A DNA stretch of 64,000 nucleotides from Chloranthus sessilifolius (taxonomy: Eukaryota > Streptophyta > Magnoliopsida > Chloranthales > Chloranthaceae): NCBI GenBank assembly GCA_021018995.1, contig CM037585.1:122292831-122356830 (forward strand). The letters are read 5' to 3'. The translations under genes were made by a program, and so were the position numbers. The notes below the pieces were generated by a model, which saw only the letters and a program-made list of their open reading frames with translations, did not search any database and was not told the origin of the DNA. This document shows, piece after piece, positions 32,787 through 45,549 of this stretch; position 1 is the stretch's first letter, and the number at the start of each line of letters is the position of its first letter.

Positions 32787-33901
32787 TTAATTTTCTAGTA
32801 CCTTTATTTCCACCCACCAAATCTTTGAGTTTACCCTCTTATGCGGGTGTACAACTTTAAAAAATCATATCTTTAAGTTCACCTACTTATTTGGGTGAAT
32901 ATTTTGTTAATGATTCACTCACGTGAATTAATTCGGCACACCCACATCTTCTTCCCCACTCGACGATGGTGATATCGATGACGATGATGTCGATGTTGAT
33001 GCCTACACCAGCGATGTCGAGGAAGAAAATTCCTATGAAACCTCTTGAAACCCTAATAAGAAGAGTCCGTGAACTTTTGGAATCCTGAGAAGAAGAAGTC
33101 ATAAAACTCTCTCAAAACCCTTAGAAAAAAGAACAAGGAGAAGAAGAGAAAGAAAACTTTAAAATTCATGTAATCTTCTTGAAAAATCAATGAAAAGAAG
33201 GAGAAACGTAAGAGGAAGAAAAAGAAGGAAAAAAAAAAGGTGTTTGTGTGTAACAGTAGGTACCCACTGTCATTGATTCAAAAGTGATGGTGGGTACCCA
33301 CTGCCAGTTTTTTAAATCTGATAGTGGGTATCCACAGTCAATGGGTACTCATCGTAGTTTAAAGTTGACGGTGGTCAAAATTAAATAATCAACAGGGGAT
33401 ACCCACCGTCAATTTTAAACCACTGACAATGGGTACCCACCGTCACACATACAGAAAAGATTTTTTTTTTCTTTCTTCTTTTTCCTCTTCTTACGTTTCT
33501 CATTCTTTTCAGGGTTTCCAAGAGATTTTTGTAAGTTTAAAGAGGAAAGAAAAGATGAAGAAGTAGGTTTCTTCTCCTTTCACAAGGATGTATGACTAGC
33601 CGGAAGAGGACTCACCGGAATGAAAGGAGAAGAAGTGAGTTTCAAGAGGGTTTCATGGGAGTATATGACTAAAGGATTCGTCGAAACTTATGGAGAAGAA
33701 GTGGTTTAAAGGGGGTTTCATGAGTGTGTATGACTCACCGAAACGATGGAGGAAGAGGAAGAAGATTAAAAATTGCACCCAAATAAGTGGGTGAACTTCA
33801 AGATTCACTCATCATCAAACTGCATCTTTTTCCCTTCGCACGTGTCTACATGGGTGAACCCAAAGATTCGGTGGGTAGAACTAAAGGTACTCTTAATTTT
33901 C
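32787..33901. mobile_element. Mutator-like non-autonomous element with perfect 9-bp TSD
   Basis: TTAATTTTC occurs at 32787-32795 and 33893-33901. Between them, termini TAGTACCTTTATTTCCACCC and (inverse of the right end) GAGTACCTTTAGTTCTACCC form a TIR, continued by CACCGAATCTTTGGGTT-type pairing. The 1097-bp body has no convincing gene. Its centre (33255-33445) holds about seven GGGTACCCACYGTCA-type units in both orientations. A 9-bp TSD points to the Mutator superfamily. Confidence 0.8.
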
Positions 33902-33971
33902 AACTCTTGTAATAAATTTGCGATGCTACAAATGTTTTTAAATTTTCTAATACTTTTAATCTTTTTTTTTT

Positions 33972-33973
<2 letters not shown>

Positions 33974-34036
<63 letters not shown>
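33974..34036. repeat. (TA)n microsatellite
   Basis: About 30 TA units; the open frame across it is an artefact. Confidence 0.95.
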
Positions 34037-34039
<3 letters not shown>

Positions 34040-34220
34040 CTCTAATTTTTTCATTTTTCTCTAACTTCCACAAATTTTTTTCTAAATTTTAACTTTTCCG
34101 AACCTAGACTTTGTGATTACGCTGGGCACCATGGGCGATGCATGGGATAATCTCCCTCCTTTCAAAGTCGCCAAAGTTTGAGAGATGCACAAATTTTAAA
34201 GCACGCAATTTTTTTTTGGA

Positions 34221-34355
34221 TAGTGTTATACAGTGGTAGGCAATTTTACAAACAGCTTATGTGGCGTGACATAATTGGCCCAAGCACTGCAGCTAATCAA
34301 GTCGCGCCACATAAGCTGTTGGCAAAATTGTCTATCAGAAATTGTCACATAATCG
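34221..34355. mobile_element. Small inverted-repeat element, family M3, copy 1
   Basis: CAATTTTACAAACAGCTTATGTGGCG at the left pairs with CGCCACATAAGCTGTTGGCAAAATTG at the right, around a short loop. Related to 45405-45549. Confidence 0.7.
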
Positions 34356-34519
34356 TTTATTGTTTTCCTTTTTTTATCATTTATTATTTTCCCTTTTTCT
34401 TTTCGATTTTTCATTAATCTGGCAAAAGAAAACACATGCAATCTTCAATATTGGTATATATGAGATCGACTTGAGCATAGCCCTTAGAGCATGAGTTGCA
34501 CACCTAATACCAACTCTTT

Positions 34520-34543
<24 letters not shown>
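34520..34543. repeat. (GA)n microsatellite
   Basis: About 12 GA units. Confidence 0.9.
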
Positions 34544-34550
<7 letters not shown>

Positions 34551-34626
34551 GGGTTTGGCAACATGGTTAAAAAACAATGCTAACCCTAGGCCGGGAAGCT
34601 CCACGTGAATGTTTGTTTGCTTTGCA

Positions 34627-35105
34627 TGATGGAATCTATATGGATCTATCGATCCGACCATCCAAAATAAGCCCTAAGATCTAGGCGCATGATCAATCAA
34701 AAATAATAAACCAATAATCAATAAATTAAATATATGTGCGCACCTTGAGTGTGAGCCATTAATGGTTGGTTGAAGATCTTCAACGATCTTCTCGCTCTCA
34801 ATATCTCCTAATACAATGGGGATGCTTTTGCTAATAGGGAGGATTGAATTGTGTCGAGCAATCGTTGGGACCAGGCACCGCATATATTTATAGCCAAAGA
34901 GTCATTTCCTATTAAGGACTTAAATTACTAATTATATTGTGATTAGAAATCACAATCATACCATAACTAAAAGACTTACCTATTAGTTGCTTATTCTCTT
35001 CAAATTCACTGAATTAGCAACTACACATCACAGGATTTATCTTACACTATTCACCGGTCAACGGGTTGACCATTGTGACGGCCACTAAAATAGAAACTTC
35101 TAACA
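34627..35105 (-). repeat. 3' LTR of minus-strand copia
   Basis: 479 bp; plus-strand ends TGATGGAATC and CTTCTAACA. A TATAAATA box on the minus strand is at 34885-34892. Confidence 0.95.
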
Positions 35106-35118
35106 GTCTCCCACTTGG
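35106..35118 (-). other. Polypurine tract of minus-strand copia
   Basis: Minus strand CCAAGTGGGAGAC directly before TGTTAGAAG, the 3' LTR start. Confidence 0.8.
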
Positions 35119-35528
35119 CCACACTATGTCAATAAACTCCGATTATCAAATATTAGCTAACTTTCTTTGAATGGTAAGCCCTAATCAATCTCAATTAAAG
35201 TCTTTAATAATCAGTCCAGTCCAGTGAGAATTTCAACACATAATCAATATAGTCAATATATCATGTCATCGATACATGACCATTCATTAGTTACCGTATT
35301 GGAAGTCATCATCGACATGGATTCCAACTAGTATGATTTCATATAGATTGCAAGTTTACAAACTGAATGGTGATTACATGTAAAATCAATCTATTATTGG
35401 TCATACTTTATTGCCATCTATTGGCACCATATGTTTCAAATTTTATTTGCATAAAAATGAAAAAGCAAATAAATAATCTTTATTTTTGAATCAATTAAAC
35501 AAATGTATTCACTTTCATATATCCACTC

Positions 35529-36094
35529 TCAAAGGCTATCAAAATTTTCCGTTAATCCCATGCGCACAAGGTGCTCCGAAAAGAGCCTGAGAGGTAAGCC
35601 TTTAGTGAGAGGGTCAGCCAACATGAGTGTTGTACTAATCTTTTCAACAGATATAATTTGATTCTGAATTTTCTCCCTTACAATAAGATATTTAATATCA
35701 ATATATTTAGAACCCCAACTAGTCTTGTTGTTATTGGAGATAGCTATCGCAGCGAAATTATCACATAAGATTCTCAGTGGCCTTGAAATACTATCAACAA
35801 CTTGAAACCCTGAGATAAAATTTCTCAACCATATCGCCTCACATGTTGTCTCAAAATATGTAACAAATTTTGCTTCTTAGTAGACAAAGTAGTCAGCGTT
35901 TGTTTAACGCTCTTTCAAGATATAGGTCCACTTGCAAGCATAAAAATATAACCCGATGTGGACCTACAAGTGTCTTGACACGCAACATTGTCGGCATCTG
36001 AATAACCAATAATTTTAAGATTATTCGTCCTTTTGTACGTGAGCATGTATCTTATAGTCCCTTGTAAATAGTGAAAAACCTTCTTGACTGCTTT
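35529..36094 (-). pseudogene. Copia RNase H, broken
   Basis: Upstream part near 36094-35850 gives YSDADNVACQDTCRSTSGY, the RNase H DADxAG-type box, with later stops. The open part 35529-35828 contains LRILCDNFAAIAISNN, KYIDIKYLIVREKI and DPLTKGLPLRLFSEH, the conserved C-terminus of copia Pol. It ends in a natural stop at 35529. A stretch of about 410 bp between this and the PPT is non-coding. Confidence 0.85.
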
Positions 36095-36921
36095 TCAATG
36101 ATCCAAATCAGGATTACATTGGTACCTATCAAGCATGCCAACTATATATGCTATGTCTGAATGAGTACAAACTTGTGCATACATGAGACTCCCAACTGCC
36201 GATGCATAAGGAATTGTCTTCATCTGCTTTCTCTCCAGATCGATCCTGAGACTGTGAAGTAGACTAAAGTTATCACCCTTAATGACAGTGGCAATAGTAG
36301 CGAAATAATTGTGCATGTTAAACATTTTAAGAACTTTATCAATATAAGCTCTTTGAGACAATCCCAATATGCCACGGGCTTTATCTCGATGAATCTCAAT
36401 TTCTATCACGTAGGAAGCTTCACCAAAATCTTTCATATCAAAACTCTTTGATAAAAAGTTTTTTGTCTTATGTAATATGCTTAAATTACTACTCGCAAGT
36501 AATATATCATCAGCATACAAAACAAGGATGATAAACTTGCTCCCACTAATTTTAAGATATATGCCTTGATCCACAGTATTTTCTTTAAAACCAAAATTTA
36601 AAATGACTTCGTGAAATTTTAAGTACATTTATCGAGATGCCTGTTTTAAACCATATATAGACCTTTTGAGTCTACAAACTAAATGACTCTCCCCCTCAAC
36701 CTGAAAACCTTCAGGTTGTGTCATAAAGACATTTTCATGTAAGTCACCATTCAGAAAAACAGTTTTAACATCTATTTGATGCAATTTTAAGTCAAAATGA
36801 GCTACTAATGCCATGACTATCCGAAAGAATTCCTTTCTAGAGACAGGAGAAAATGCCTTTTGATAGTCTATTCCCTCCTTTTCAGTGAAACCTTTAGCGA
36901 CTAACCTGACCTTGTATCTTT
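36095..36921 (-). pseudogene. Copia reverse transcriptase, broken
   Basis: 36629-36814 has MALVAHFDLKLHQIDVKTVF, LNGDLHENVFMTQPEGF and SIYGLKQASR, with a TAA where Gln-Trp is expected. 36095-36628 continues YLKFHEVILNFGF, then the catalytic box YADDILLASS, LSKSFDMKDFGEAS and SAVGSLMYAQVCTHSDIAY. The two catalytic Asp residues are kept. Stops before and after make it inactive. Confidence 0.88.
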
Positions 36922-38373
36922 CTATATTACCTTTGGAGTCTTGGTTTTATATACCCATTTACAGCCTACAGGCTTAACTCTTTCAGGTAACTCACAAAGA
37001 TCCCAGACCGAGTTATGTTTCATTGATTCTAACTCATCTTTCATGGCTTCGAGCCATTGAGTGAATTTGTCGCTCTTCATGGCTTGGCTAAAGGAAACAG
37101 GATCTGATTCCTTTCCAAAATCATACTCACTCTCATTGAGGTAAACTATATAGTTATCAGAAATAGCTGGCTTTTTTGCTCTCTCTGATCTACGCAATGG
37201 TTGATCATTGGCAGTCGCCATGGGAGCAAGAACCTCCTCAATGTGCGGTGTTTCAATAGGCATAGCCACAGGTGCATCAATATTTGCTTGAAGAACTGGT
37301 GTTGGTGTCACTTTTTCTTGGACAAAAGGAATAGAAATTATAACCTGATTTTCCTCAAAAATGATTTTCCTAGGCTCAACACTCCCACTGTTCTCAAGAT
37401 CCTTAAAAAATTTTGCATTCCTAGTCTCAACAATCCGGGTACTATGAGTGGGACAATAAAATCTGTAGCCTTTTGACCTATCAGGATAACCAATGAAATA
37501 ACAACTTATAGTTTTAGGATCCAATTTCCCTAATTGTAGGTTGTACACCTTTGCTTCAGCCAAACAACCCCAAATGTGTAAATATCCTAAAGTCAGTTTT
37601 CTTCCTACCTATAGCTCATAAGGAGTTTTGGGAACAGCCTTACTAGGAACCCGATTCAGGATATGCACCGCTATTTTTAAGGCTTCTCCCCATTAGAATA
37701 TAGGCAACTTAGAGTTGCACAACATGCTTCTCACCATATCCATAAGAGTACGATTTCGTCACTCAGCTACACCGTTTTGTTCAGGTGTTCCCGGTATGGT
37801 GTATTGAGCAACAATGTCATGCTCTTGTAGATATAGGGCGAATAGTCCTGCATTGCGACCTGTTTCAGAGTATCCACTATAGTACTCTCTGCCTCTATCA
37901 GATTTCACAATTTTAATCTTTGAATTGAGTTGTAACTCAACTTCGGCTTTATAGATTTTAAACATATTTAGGACCTCAGATTTCTCATGGATGATAAATA
38001 TATAACCAAAACGAGAATAATCATCAGTGAAGGTAATAAAATACTTTTGACCACCAATAGCAGGAGTTAGAAACGATCCACAAATATCAATGTGGACTAT
38101 TTTTAGCAAACTTGTGCTCCTGATAGCTCCTTTCTTATTAGTTTTTATGAGTTTTCCTTTAACGCAATTAACACAAGTATTAAAATAAGATAAATCGAGC
38201 GTATCAATTATATCATCGTTAATTAATCTCTCCATTCTATCCTTAGATATATATCCTAAATATTTATGCCATAGAATGGAGGAGTTGTCGATTGCTCGTT
38301 TTCGTTTTTTACTAATTTTATCATCCACATGCATAGAAACTAAAGATTGAGCGTAAAATGAATCCAAGTTCAA
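36922..38373 (-). pseudogene. Copia integrase, broken
   Basis: 38373-37759 has LWHKYLGYISKDRMERLI and CVNCVKGK. These form the zinc-binding region, in which the usual HRLGH reads HKYLGY, so one His is lost. FITFTDDYSRFGYIF and IVKSDRGREYYS follow, with GTPEQNGVAE and then TGA in place of Arg (CGA). 37758-37564 continues with two more stops near 37694 and 37608. 36922-37563 gives the integrase C-terminus and linker (GYPDRSKGYRFYCPTH) and RRSERAKKP, then LESMKHNSVWDL at the RT border. Confidence 0.85.
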
Positions 38374-38961
38374 CTAATAAAGATTGCCTACTAATGAGCC
38401 ACCACAGATAATATCGGAATCAAATAATAGAGTAAAAATATTATATCCAAATTTAAATTCAAAACCTAATGAATCCAATTTAAAAATTGAGATAAGGTTT
38501 CTAGTGATACTTGAAACGTAAATAGTATCAACTAAATCCAAAATGAAACCACTATCTAAAATAAGACGGAGAGTCCTAATGGCTTTCACGTCTGCTTCTA
38601 CTCCATTTCCCAGTTTGATGATACGTTCGCTTTTACTTAGCTTCCTTCTTGATCGAAATCCCTGCATTGAATTACATATGTGAATAGTTACACCATAATC
38701 TATCCACCAAATATTGCGTGGAGCATCAACATAAAATGATTCAAAACACACAAAGACTAGGTCATTACCTTTCTTAACTAGCCAATCTCTGTATTTTTGA
38801 CAATTCTTCTTAATGTGTCCATTCTTTTTACAAAAGTGATACTTAATGTCAGAAGTAGATCCGCTAGCTTCTCCTTGTTTGGTTTTTGGTAGAGAAGCTT
38901 TCATGTTCTTTCCTTTATACGATCCCTTCTTTCTCTTAAAATTTCCTTTTTGATGGTCCAA
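38374..38961 (-). pseudogene. Copia gag zinc knuckle and protease
   Basis: A basic stretch is followed by a knuckle CKKNGHIKKNC whose first Cys pair is altered (HFCKKNGH), near 38840. The protease box reads WWIDYGVTIHI where WxIDSGAxxH is normal, so the catalytic Asp is present but the DSG Ser is Tyr. It ends at an in-frame TAG at 38374. Confidence 0.8.
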
Positions 38962-39600
38962 GAGTGGCGCAATGAATACTTTCAGGGTTTCTGCCCGAAG
39001 TTTTTTTTCTTTTTGGACATAGTGAGCGATTAACTCGTTTATCCTTCATTTCTCTTTCTATGTATTGTCATTAATCTTGAACGAGCCAAATTATACAAGA
39101 AGAGAAGTCATAATAAAGTGAACAAGATAACCCTTAGAAAAATCCATGTTCATTTCTTTCAATTGAGTTGTCATGCCACTCATTCTCATAATGTGCTCAT
39201 GTACGCCACTATGACCATATTTTATGATTTCCATTTTAACAATAAGACTACTAGCAAATACTTTAGAAGTCCCCTGAAATTATTCTTAAATGGCTTACAT
39301 GTATTCCTTTGCATTGTGCGAGTCAGGAATACCTCCCCGGATCGCATCAGTAATGAAACTATTTATGATAATGAGGTTTATACGATTTGATCTATCCCAT
39401 TTTTTCAAATCCGTATTATTCATTGCCAGATCCTCAGCTGAGGCATCATTGGTGAGCACCTTGGGTTTATCAGATCGTATAGTATAGTCAAAATCCATAC
39501 AGCCTAGAACAATTATAACTTGTTTATTCCATTTGCCATAATTTGAGCCACTCAAAAGTTCAGTTTCACAAATTATAATAGTAATAAAATATGAGTTCAA
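38962..39600 (-). pseudogene. gag: Copia gag N-terminus
   Basis: Starts MNSYFITIIICETELLSGSN and continues YGKWNKQVIIVLGCMDFDY, DLKKWDRSNRINLIIINSFI and IRGGIPDSHNAKEYM. This is the DUF4219/UBN2-type gag of plant copia elements. Past 39295 the frame is lost, but recognisable text such as FRGTSKVFASSLI and GHSGVHEHIMRMSGM continues to about 39100. A short leader with no gene (39601-41208) separates it from the PBS. Confidence 0.8.
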
Positions 39601-41208
39601 TGCTGCACAATAATTAAGGGTTTTATTATGTCCACATACAACTATAACAACGATCTATTCCACAAGGATATATTTAAAGTAATTTATTTATGGTAAGGAA
39701 TATGATAAATAAATAAATAAACCAATGCGGTTGTATTGAGAAGTAATATGTATCATTATGACCCTCAATTTGGTCGAGTCATAACATACTAGTCGCTTCC
39801 TCAATTGATATTATTGATTGTGGTACTAATTGCATCGTTGTCACCTTCTGTTGGATCGAGTCACAACACGCTAGCAGTACCCACACACAAAATAATGGAT
39901 AGTAAAACACAACCATCACACAATATTAAGTGATTTATCACCGTTGGGCAGAAGAATCCCTTAAATAGTGACGTCAACATTCACTGCACACTATCACTGA
40001 ATTAGTAACACTGTCTTTTATAAAAAATAAATCTCACTTTGAAAATCACAGCACTAAAAAAGATCATCACCGTTGAGCAGAAGAGTCCCTTCAAACCATA
40101 TTCTCAATTTGGGTTTTATAATATTTAAGATGGTCACAAAAATGGTTTTAAAAAAATTTAGCCACTTAAGAGATGCAAGTAGCCAAATCTAGCTCATGTT
40201 GTGGGTAAGTATCAAAAATTAATAATAATCGAGTATAATAATGTGTAAGTACCAACCTTGGTGGTAGAGCACAACCTCCAATACCCAACTCTTTAATTAA
40301 AGTCACTCAAATATACAACAATAATCCAATTAAAAATAGTAAAAAAGATATCAAGTTATGAAAAAATGTCACAACAAAGGGCTCCTTCTCAAAAACAGAC
40401 CTCAAAAACAGATCTGAAATGTTCGAGAAAATCAAAAATCATATATGAGGTCCAAAAATCGGACCTATAGATAGCCCAGAAATGTCTCGAAAAGAATATG
40501 GGTCACAATTGGGCCTTAAGGACAAACGGGTTATGTCTAACGGGCCAAATCGGGTCATAAATCATGGGCCTGGTTGAATAATGGGCCGGACCAAGGCTAG
40601 ATCGGGTCATGACCCAAGTCCAATTATCAATCGGGTCGAGTCATAAACTGAGTCGGGTATGGGCCTTAATATGAGTCCATAGGCTAGGTCAAGCATATGG
40701 AGTATATGACGGGTCTTGTCACTGGCCCATGAGACCTGTCGTGCATAGACAGGAACGCAGCTGATAGGGTTAGTAGTCTTCTTCAAATCAAAATATAAAG
40801 ATAACAAATAAGCTCCTGATATTTGTAATGGAAGTACACCCAAAAAAAATATGCACCCATCGATTTAATCTCAAAAGTCTGATGACTTTGTGTTTCCCCC
40901 AATTCTAAGAGACCCAGGAGGCCTTAACTTAAGGTAGAGAGACCTTGCCATTAGGAGATAACAATTCAAAGTTCCTTGTATATAGACGAACCACTATGGT
41001 TTGTCGCAATCAGCACCAAAGATAATCATATCATGAAAATAAGGTAAGGAAAAAAAAAATTTGACTCTATTTGAACCATCAGTCGTTTTGGAAACAGAAC
41101 CCCAAAATAGCCTTTGCAATCCTAGATTGCTTCTCTCACGAGATTTAAGAAGATTATTACGCACTTACACAAACATATATTTTACGATTAATTATGCGTT
41201 GAAGCTCA
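39601..41208 (-). other. Untranslated leader of minus-strand copia
   Basis: About 1.6 kb between the PBS and gag. It contains GGGTCATGACCC-like and CGGGTCxxGTC repeats at 40540-40720 but no supported ORF. Confidence 0.6.
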
Positions 41209-41220
41209 CTCTGATACCAA
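41209..41220 (-). other. Primer binding site of minus-strand copia
   Basis: Minus strand TTGGTATCAGAG one base after the LTR end CCATCA; tRNA-iMet type. Confidence 0.9.
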
Positions 41221-41221
41221 T

Positions 41222-41700
41222 TGATGGAATCTATATGGATCTATCGATCCGAGCATCCAAAATAAGCCCTAAGATCTAAGCGCATGATCAATCAAAAACA
41301 ATAAACCAATAATCCATAAATTAAATATATGTGCGCACCTTGAGTGTGAGCCATTAATGGTTGGTTGCCGATCTTCAACAATCTTCTTGCTCTCAATATC
41401 TCCTAGCACAATAGGGATGCTTTTGCTAATAGGGAGGATTGAATTGTGCCGAGCAATCGTTGGGACCAAGCATCCCTTATATTTATAGCCAAATAGTTCT
41501 TTCCCATTAAGGACTTAAATTACTAATTATATTGTGATTAGAAATCACGATCATATCATAATTAAAATACTTACCTATTAGTTGTTTATTCTCTTCAAAT
41601 TCACCGAATTGGCAACTACACATCACAGGATTGATCTTACACCATTCACCGGTCAACAGGTTGACCATAATGACGGCTACCAAAATAGAAACTTCTAACA
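41222..41700 (-). repeat. 5' LTR of minus-strand copia
   Basis: 479 bp matching 34627-35105, TATA box (TATAAATA, minus) at 41480-41487. Confidence 0.95.
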
Positions 41701-41719
41701 TTGCAGACATTCAACCCCC

Positions 41720-41835
41720 CTCCCTTTCTCTCTCTCTCTCTCATATATATGGGTTGGGCCCACTAAGCAGTCTCTCTCTCATATGGGCTGGGCCCGCTAA
41801 TCTCTCTCTCTCATGGATTGGACCCGCTTAGCCGA
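41720..41835. repeat. CT-rich tandem repeat with GGGCCCGC spacers
   Basis: Three copies of a roughly 40-bp unit, (TC)n then ATATGGGYTGGGCCCGCTAA. Confidence 0.8.
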
Positions 41836-43860
41836 CCAGGCACCCTGCCCAGTCTCCCGTTGGATAATCTTATAACCATTGAATCTAGTCAAAAGTCAAC
41901 TTCTGTGGATTTTCAAAGGCTCCACTAACTGTGAAAAGCAAAATTGATAGAATGAAAGGGTCTTCATAACCTCGTATGAATCTTGTCATGTCAGGGACGC
42001 CACTTTATTTGTCACATTTTACATGGAGCTTGCCTATGGCCGTTTCAGAAATGTTGGCTATTGAACATGTTGCACACGCGTGCCCTAATCGCCTAACCCA
42101 TATGCTTGATCTCTGCAAGTGGTACGGATCGGTATTGACCAAGTATTCTACCCACTTTAAGGCCTGGTCAACTTCTTTATTCAACTGAATCCTAACTTTG
42201 TAGAAATAGGACCAATTTTTTTTAGTGTTTAAATGATCTTAAGTTAAAATATGGTTTTAATCTTACATCCTTAAGGTGTGGTTTACACATTTGTACTTGA
42301 CCTAAATACTCACAATTGGCATACTATTATTTGGCATACGTCTCAACCAACAGAACACACCTATAAAGAATTACAACCATCAGATAAGTGTATTTTAATA
42401 TTGACTGTTAATTAAAAAATTGAACTTGAGTCTTATGACTGTTTCATATGATATTATTATCATATTATAGAAAAACTATGGCAATCTAAATAACGCACGA
42501 TAAGTCATCGTTGCAAATACAAGATTTACGTGATTTGACAATTTGCTTATGTCAAGGGGTGATTTTGAGTTCCTTTCCACTAATAGGAGAAAATTAAGGT
42601 CACAAATCTCTCGGATCTCACAGCTCTCAATACAAAATCTAATTTCCCTTTAATATAATATAACCATAATCTTTAATTGAAGTTTCTATCTAATTCAAAT
42701 TTTAACCCCCCTATATAAGATATGACAAAAATATCCTCAGCAACTCTACAAAGTATAATCAACCTGCACAATTGTGACTGAGTGTTAAATTCAACCTATT
42801 GATCAGTACCACCAACAGAATTCAATGCACAATTGCAACAATTATAATATTAAAAGTGTAAGATATGTACATTGAACAGTAGTGGGCCAAAAAGTCACAC
42901 TTTCCGATGCATTTATCCCATCCAATCATGCACTCTAATATCAATGTTGTTCTTATTTTTCAATGGCAAGAAATTAAAGTTCCCTAATCTGATGGTTCGC
43001 ATCAGCTTATAGGCTTGATGAGATGTATCCAAATGGCTACTACTTTGACTATTAGATTTATCATGGAAGTGGACCACGTGGCATCACAGTAAAGTTACTT
43101 AGTGTAATGGTTTATGATAAAAACATACTTTAATGGTATAAGATCATTTTAAACACCATTTTGGTGTTTAAGTTATTGCATAGTGATTCGATGGTGCTCA
43201 GCACCATCATGGTCATGATGATGACTATGTTGCAAATATGAACTTTTAATCATGCACTTTGAGTCTAGCTCATTAAAAAAAAAAAACAGGCACTTTGAGT
43301 CTCATTCAACTAATAATATTTAAACAAAACATGGTTGAAGAAAATAAATGAGACCCACTTAATGAGATCCGACATCAAACTAAGTTCTAAACATTATTTA
43401 ACTGAAACCTATGTAGAGTGATCTGAAAATCAAAATAAGAGTTAGTGGTAGTACCCAACTCCTATGGTCACACCCTTTGCATTTAATGATCTCACATGAT
43501 TCTACTCTCTCCCCTCTTCTATCAACTACAACTCTTATACACAATTGTACATCAGCCCATTGATCTGAAACCATCCGATCATGCAAGCCACAGCTTAAAC
43601 TGATGGAAACGATGAACACAACCGTTTCGACCGACAAGTTCATTCTCTTTTAAAATGATAGGACAGAAATAAACATCGGATCGATCAGATCGATGTGAAT
43701 GCACCCCCTACTATCCAATGTTTCGGGTTGTAAGCTATACACAGCATCATTCACCATTCAAATGGGTCTTTGCAACCAAAATATTTGGTCCCTGCAACGT
43801 GTCGTTTCCACCATTAACACTATTGATTGCCTTGAATCAGACTTTGGAAATCATTTTCGG
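41836..43860. other. Gene-poor host DNA
   Basis: No gene or RNA recognised. A possible inverted-repeat element spans about 42210-43180. GTGTTTAAATGATCTTAAG near 42224 pairs with the inverse of AAGATCATTTTAAACACC near 43141-43158, and the pairing continues weakly for some 50 bp. No clear TSD. Confidence 0.4.
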
Positions 43861-44081
43861 TCCCAATCTTTCATACAATAGATCTTGAGATCATGGCCCA
43901 GACATCAGACGGTCAGGTGTTGATTCCACATGGAACACATCTCCAAAAGTGACCCGAGAACTCTTCTAAGGCTACGCCCATGAGCAAGGTGACTTTTAGG
44001 GATTTATCCTGCATGGAATCAACACCTGACTATTTGATAGATGGGGCGTGATCTCAAGATCTATTGCGTGTATGATTGGGA
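43861..44081. mobile_element. MITE family M2, copy 2
   Basis: TCCCAATCTTTCATACAATAG at the left and its near-inverse ending TATGATTGGGA at the right. The arms continue GATCTTGAGATCATG, then GGTGTTGATTCCACATGG pairs with CATGGAATCAACACC. 221 bp, no ORF. Confidence 0.8.
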
Positions 44082-45404
44082 GGAAAAACAATCTCCATCG
44101 CTTGATTCTAGTCAGTTAACGGTTGAAACCACAGATTGCGGAGACAGAATCTTCGATTGCAAATACCCGTACGTAATAACAAAAAAGAAATGGTGATAAA
44201 GGGATTTGTTTTGGGTTTACTTCCGAAGCTCGTTGTTGGAGCCCTAAGCACTAGGAGCCTTTAAAGAAAAGTGCATAGTTGAATTTGAATTAATTAGAGA
44301 GAAAAACAGACATCTTGGGGTATCTTAGAAGAAAAACATGAGATCTCCAATGCACATTGAATGCGCCTCTTGTGACAAGATTCGTTGCATTGATGCATGC
44401 TCTTCTGTTATCTTAACAGTGGTGGATTAGAAGGTGTTGACATTGGTAATGGTAGAGAAATCTACTAGTATACACCACCTTTGGATATTGATCATGGCAC
44501 CCATTTTTCAACCGCCTGATGATGAGATCTAGGGCTCGCCCGGCTTCAGCCCGAACCCGAAAGCATTCCGGCCAAACATGGCTTGATTTTGTATCCTAGC
44601 CTAGGTTTTAGGGCAAAAACTCATGGCGTCTGTCAAAACCTGACCCAGCCCAAATTAGCTAGCTGGCCTGATTAATTATTTTGAGGGGAAGTTTAAGGCT
44701 GGTCCAAATCCAACCCGGCCCGAACCCATTTGAGGTCGGCTTTGGGCTTAAATAGAAAGCCCGAACCCAATGGCAGTCGGGCCAGCCTGATTTTAGATCT
44801 AGGTCGAGTTGGGGCCTAGTTTTGAGATAAAAATACAATTGGGCTTATACAAGACAGCCTGAGCCCAGCCCGGCCAGGCCCGTAGAGAGCCCATTTGGGT
44901 CTATGCAAATGGCCAGGCACAGTCGTGGAATAGAGGGTAACTGATGTGCTGAAATTTATCCTTCAAAAAAAAAAAAGGATGTGCTGAAATTGAGGGCACA
45001 ATAATGAACTGTTTAAAAGTAGGGGTCGTAGCTTGGGCTAGAAATTTGTTAGAATAAATAAAGAGAAGTGTTACTCCACAGCACCTTTTGTTACAGCCAC
45101 GTCACTTAAGAAGATTAATTATAGAGGCTCCAGCTTGAAGAGAGAGAGAGAGAGAGAGAGGATATCTTGAGCCTGGTCATTTTCATTAGATCAAGGGGAT
45201 CCCTAGCTAGACACATCTGTGCCGTTGCTCAACATTCTTATGGTGGGGATGTACAAAGCACCATTCGTCTTGTAAACAAAGAATGCTGTTATATTCACAT
45301 TGAAGTGCATGCAACCCTGTGATTATCTGTGATTATTGAAGCAGTTACTTGAAGTTTTGATTTCACACTAACAAAATCAAGTATAAATAAGAAAATTATA
45401 AATC
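44082..45404. other. Gene-poor host DNA
   Basis: No gene recognised. 44520-44900 is rich in GCCCGAACCC and CGGGCC words (low complexity). (GA)n at 45138-45161. Confidence 0.5.
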
Positions 45405-45549
45405 GTGGACAATTTTTCATAGATAATTTTGCAGGCAGCTTATATAGCGCGATGTGATTGGCTACAGTTCTTAGGCCCCACTATGTATGCAGCCAGTCAT
45501 GTCACGCCATATAAGCTACCTGCAAACTTGTGGACTGAAAATTGTCCAC
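45405..45549. mobile_element. Small inverted-repeat element, family M3, copy 2
   Basis: GTGGACAATTTTTCA and TGAAAATTGTCCAC are the termini. The inner arms GCAGGCAGCTTATATAGCG and CGCCATATAAGCTACCTGC pair. Related to 34221-34355. Confidence 0.75.

Larger units (their letters stand above)
34627..41700 (-). mobile_element. Complete-structure Ty1/copia element on minus strand
   Basis: Two 479-bp LTRs (34627-35105 and 41222-41700) flanked by perfect TTGCA duplications (34622-34626 and 41701-41705). PBS and PPT lie at the expected places. On the minus strand the order is gag, zinc knuckle, protease, integrase, RT, RNase H, as in Ty1/copia. The LTRs differ at about 35 of 479 positions by eye, near 7%, so the insertion is old. 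Many nonsense codons confirm inactivity. Confidence 0.95.

Noticed and set aside
33773-34036. ORF ending in a Tyr-Ile repeat
   Set aside because: The tail is the translation of a (TA)n microsatellite.
44520-44900. GC-rich GCCCGAACCC stretch as a possible gene or CpG island
   Set aside because: No sustained ORF; the repeated GCCCGAACCC and CGGGCC words indicate low-complexity sequence.
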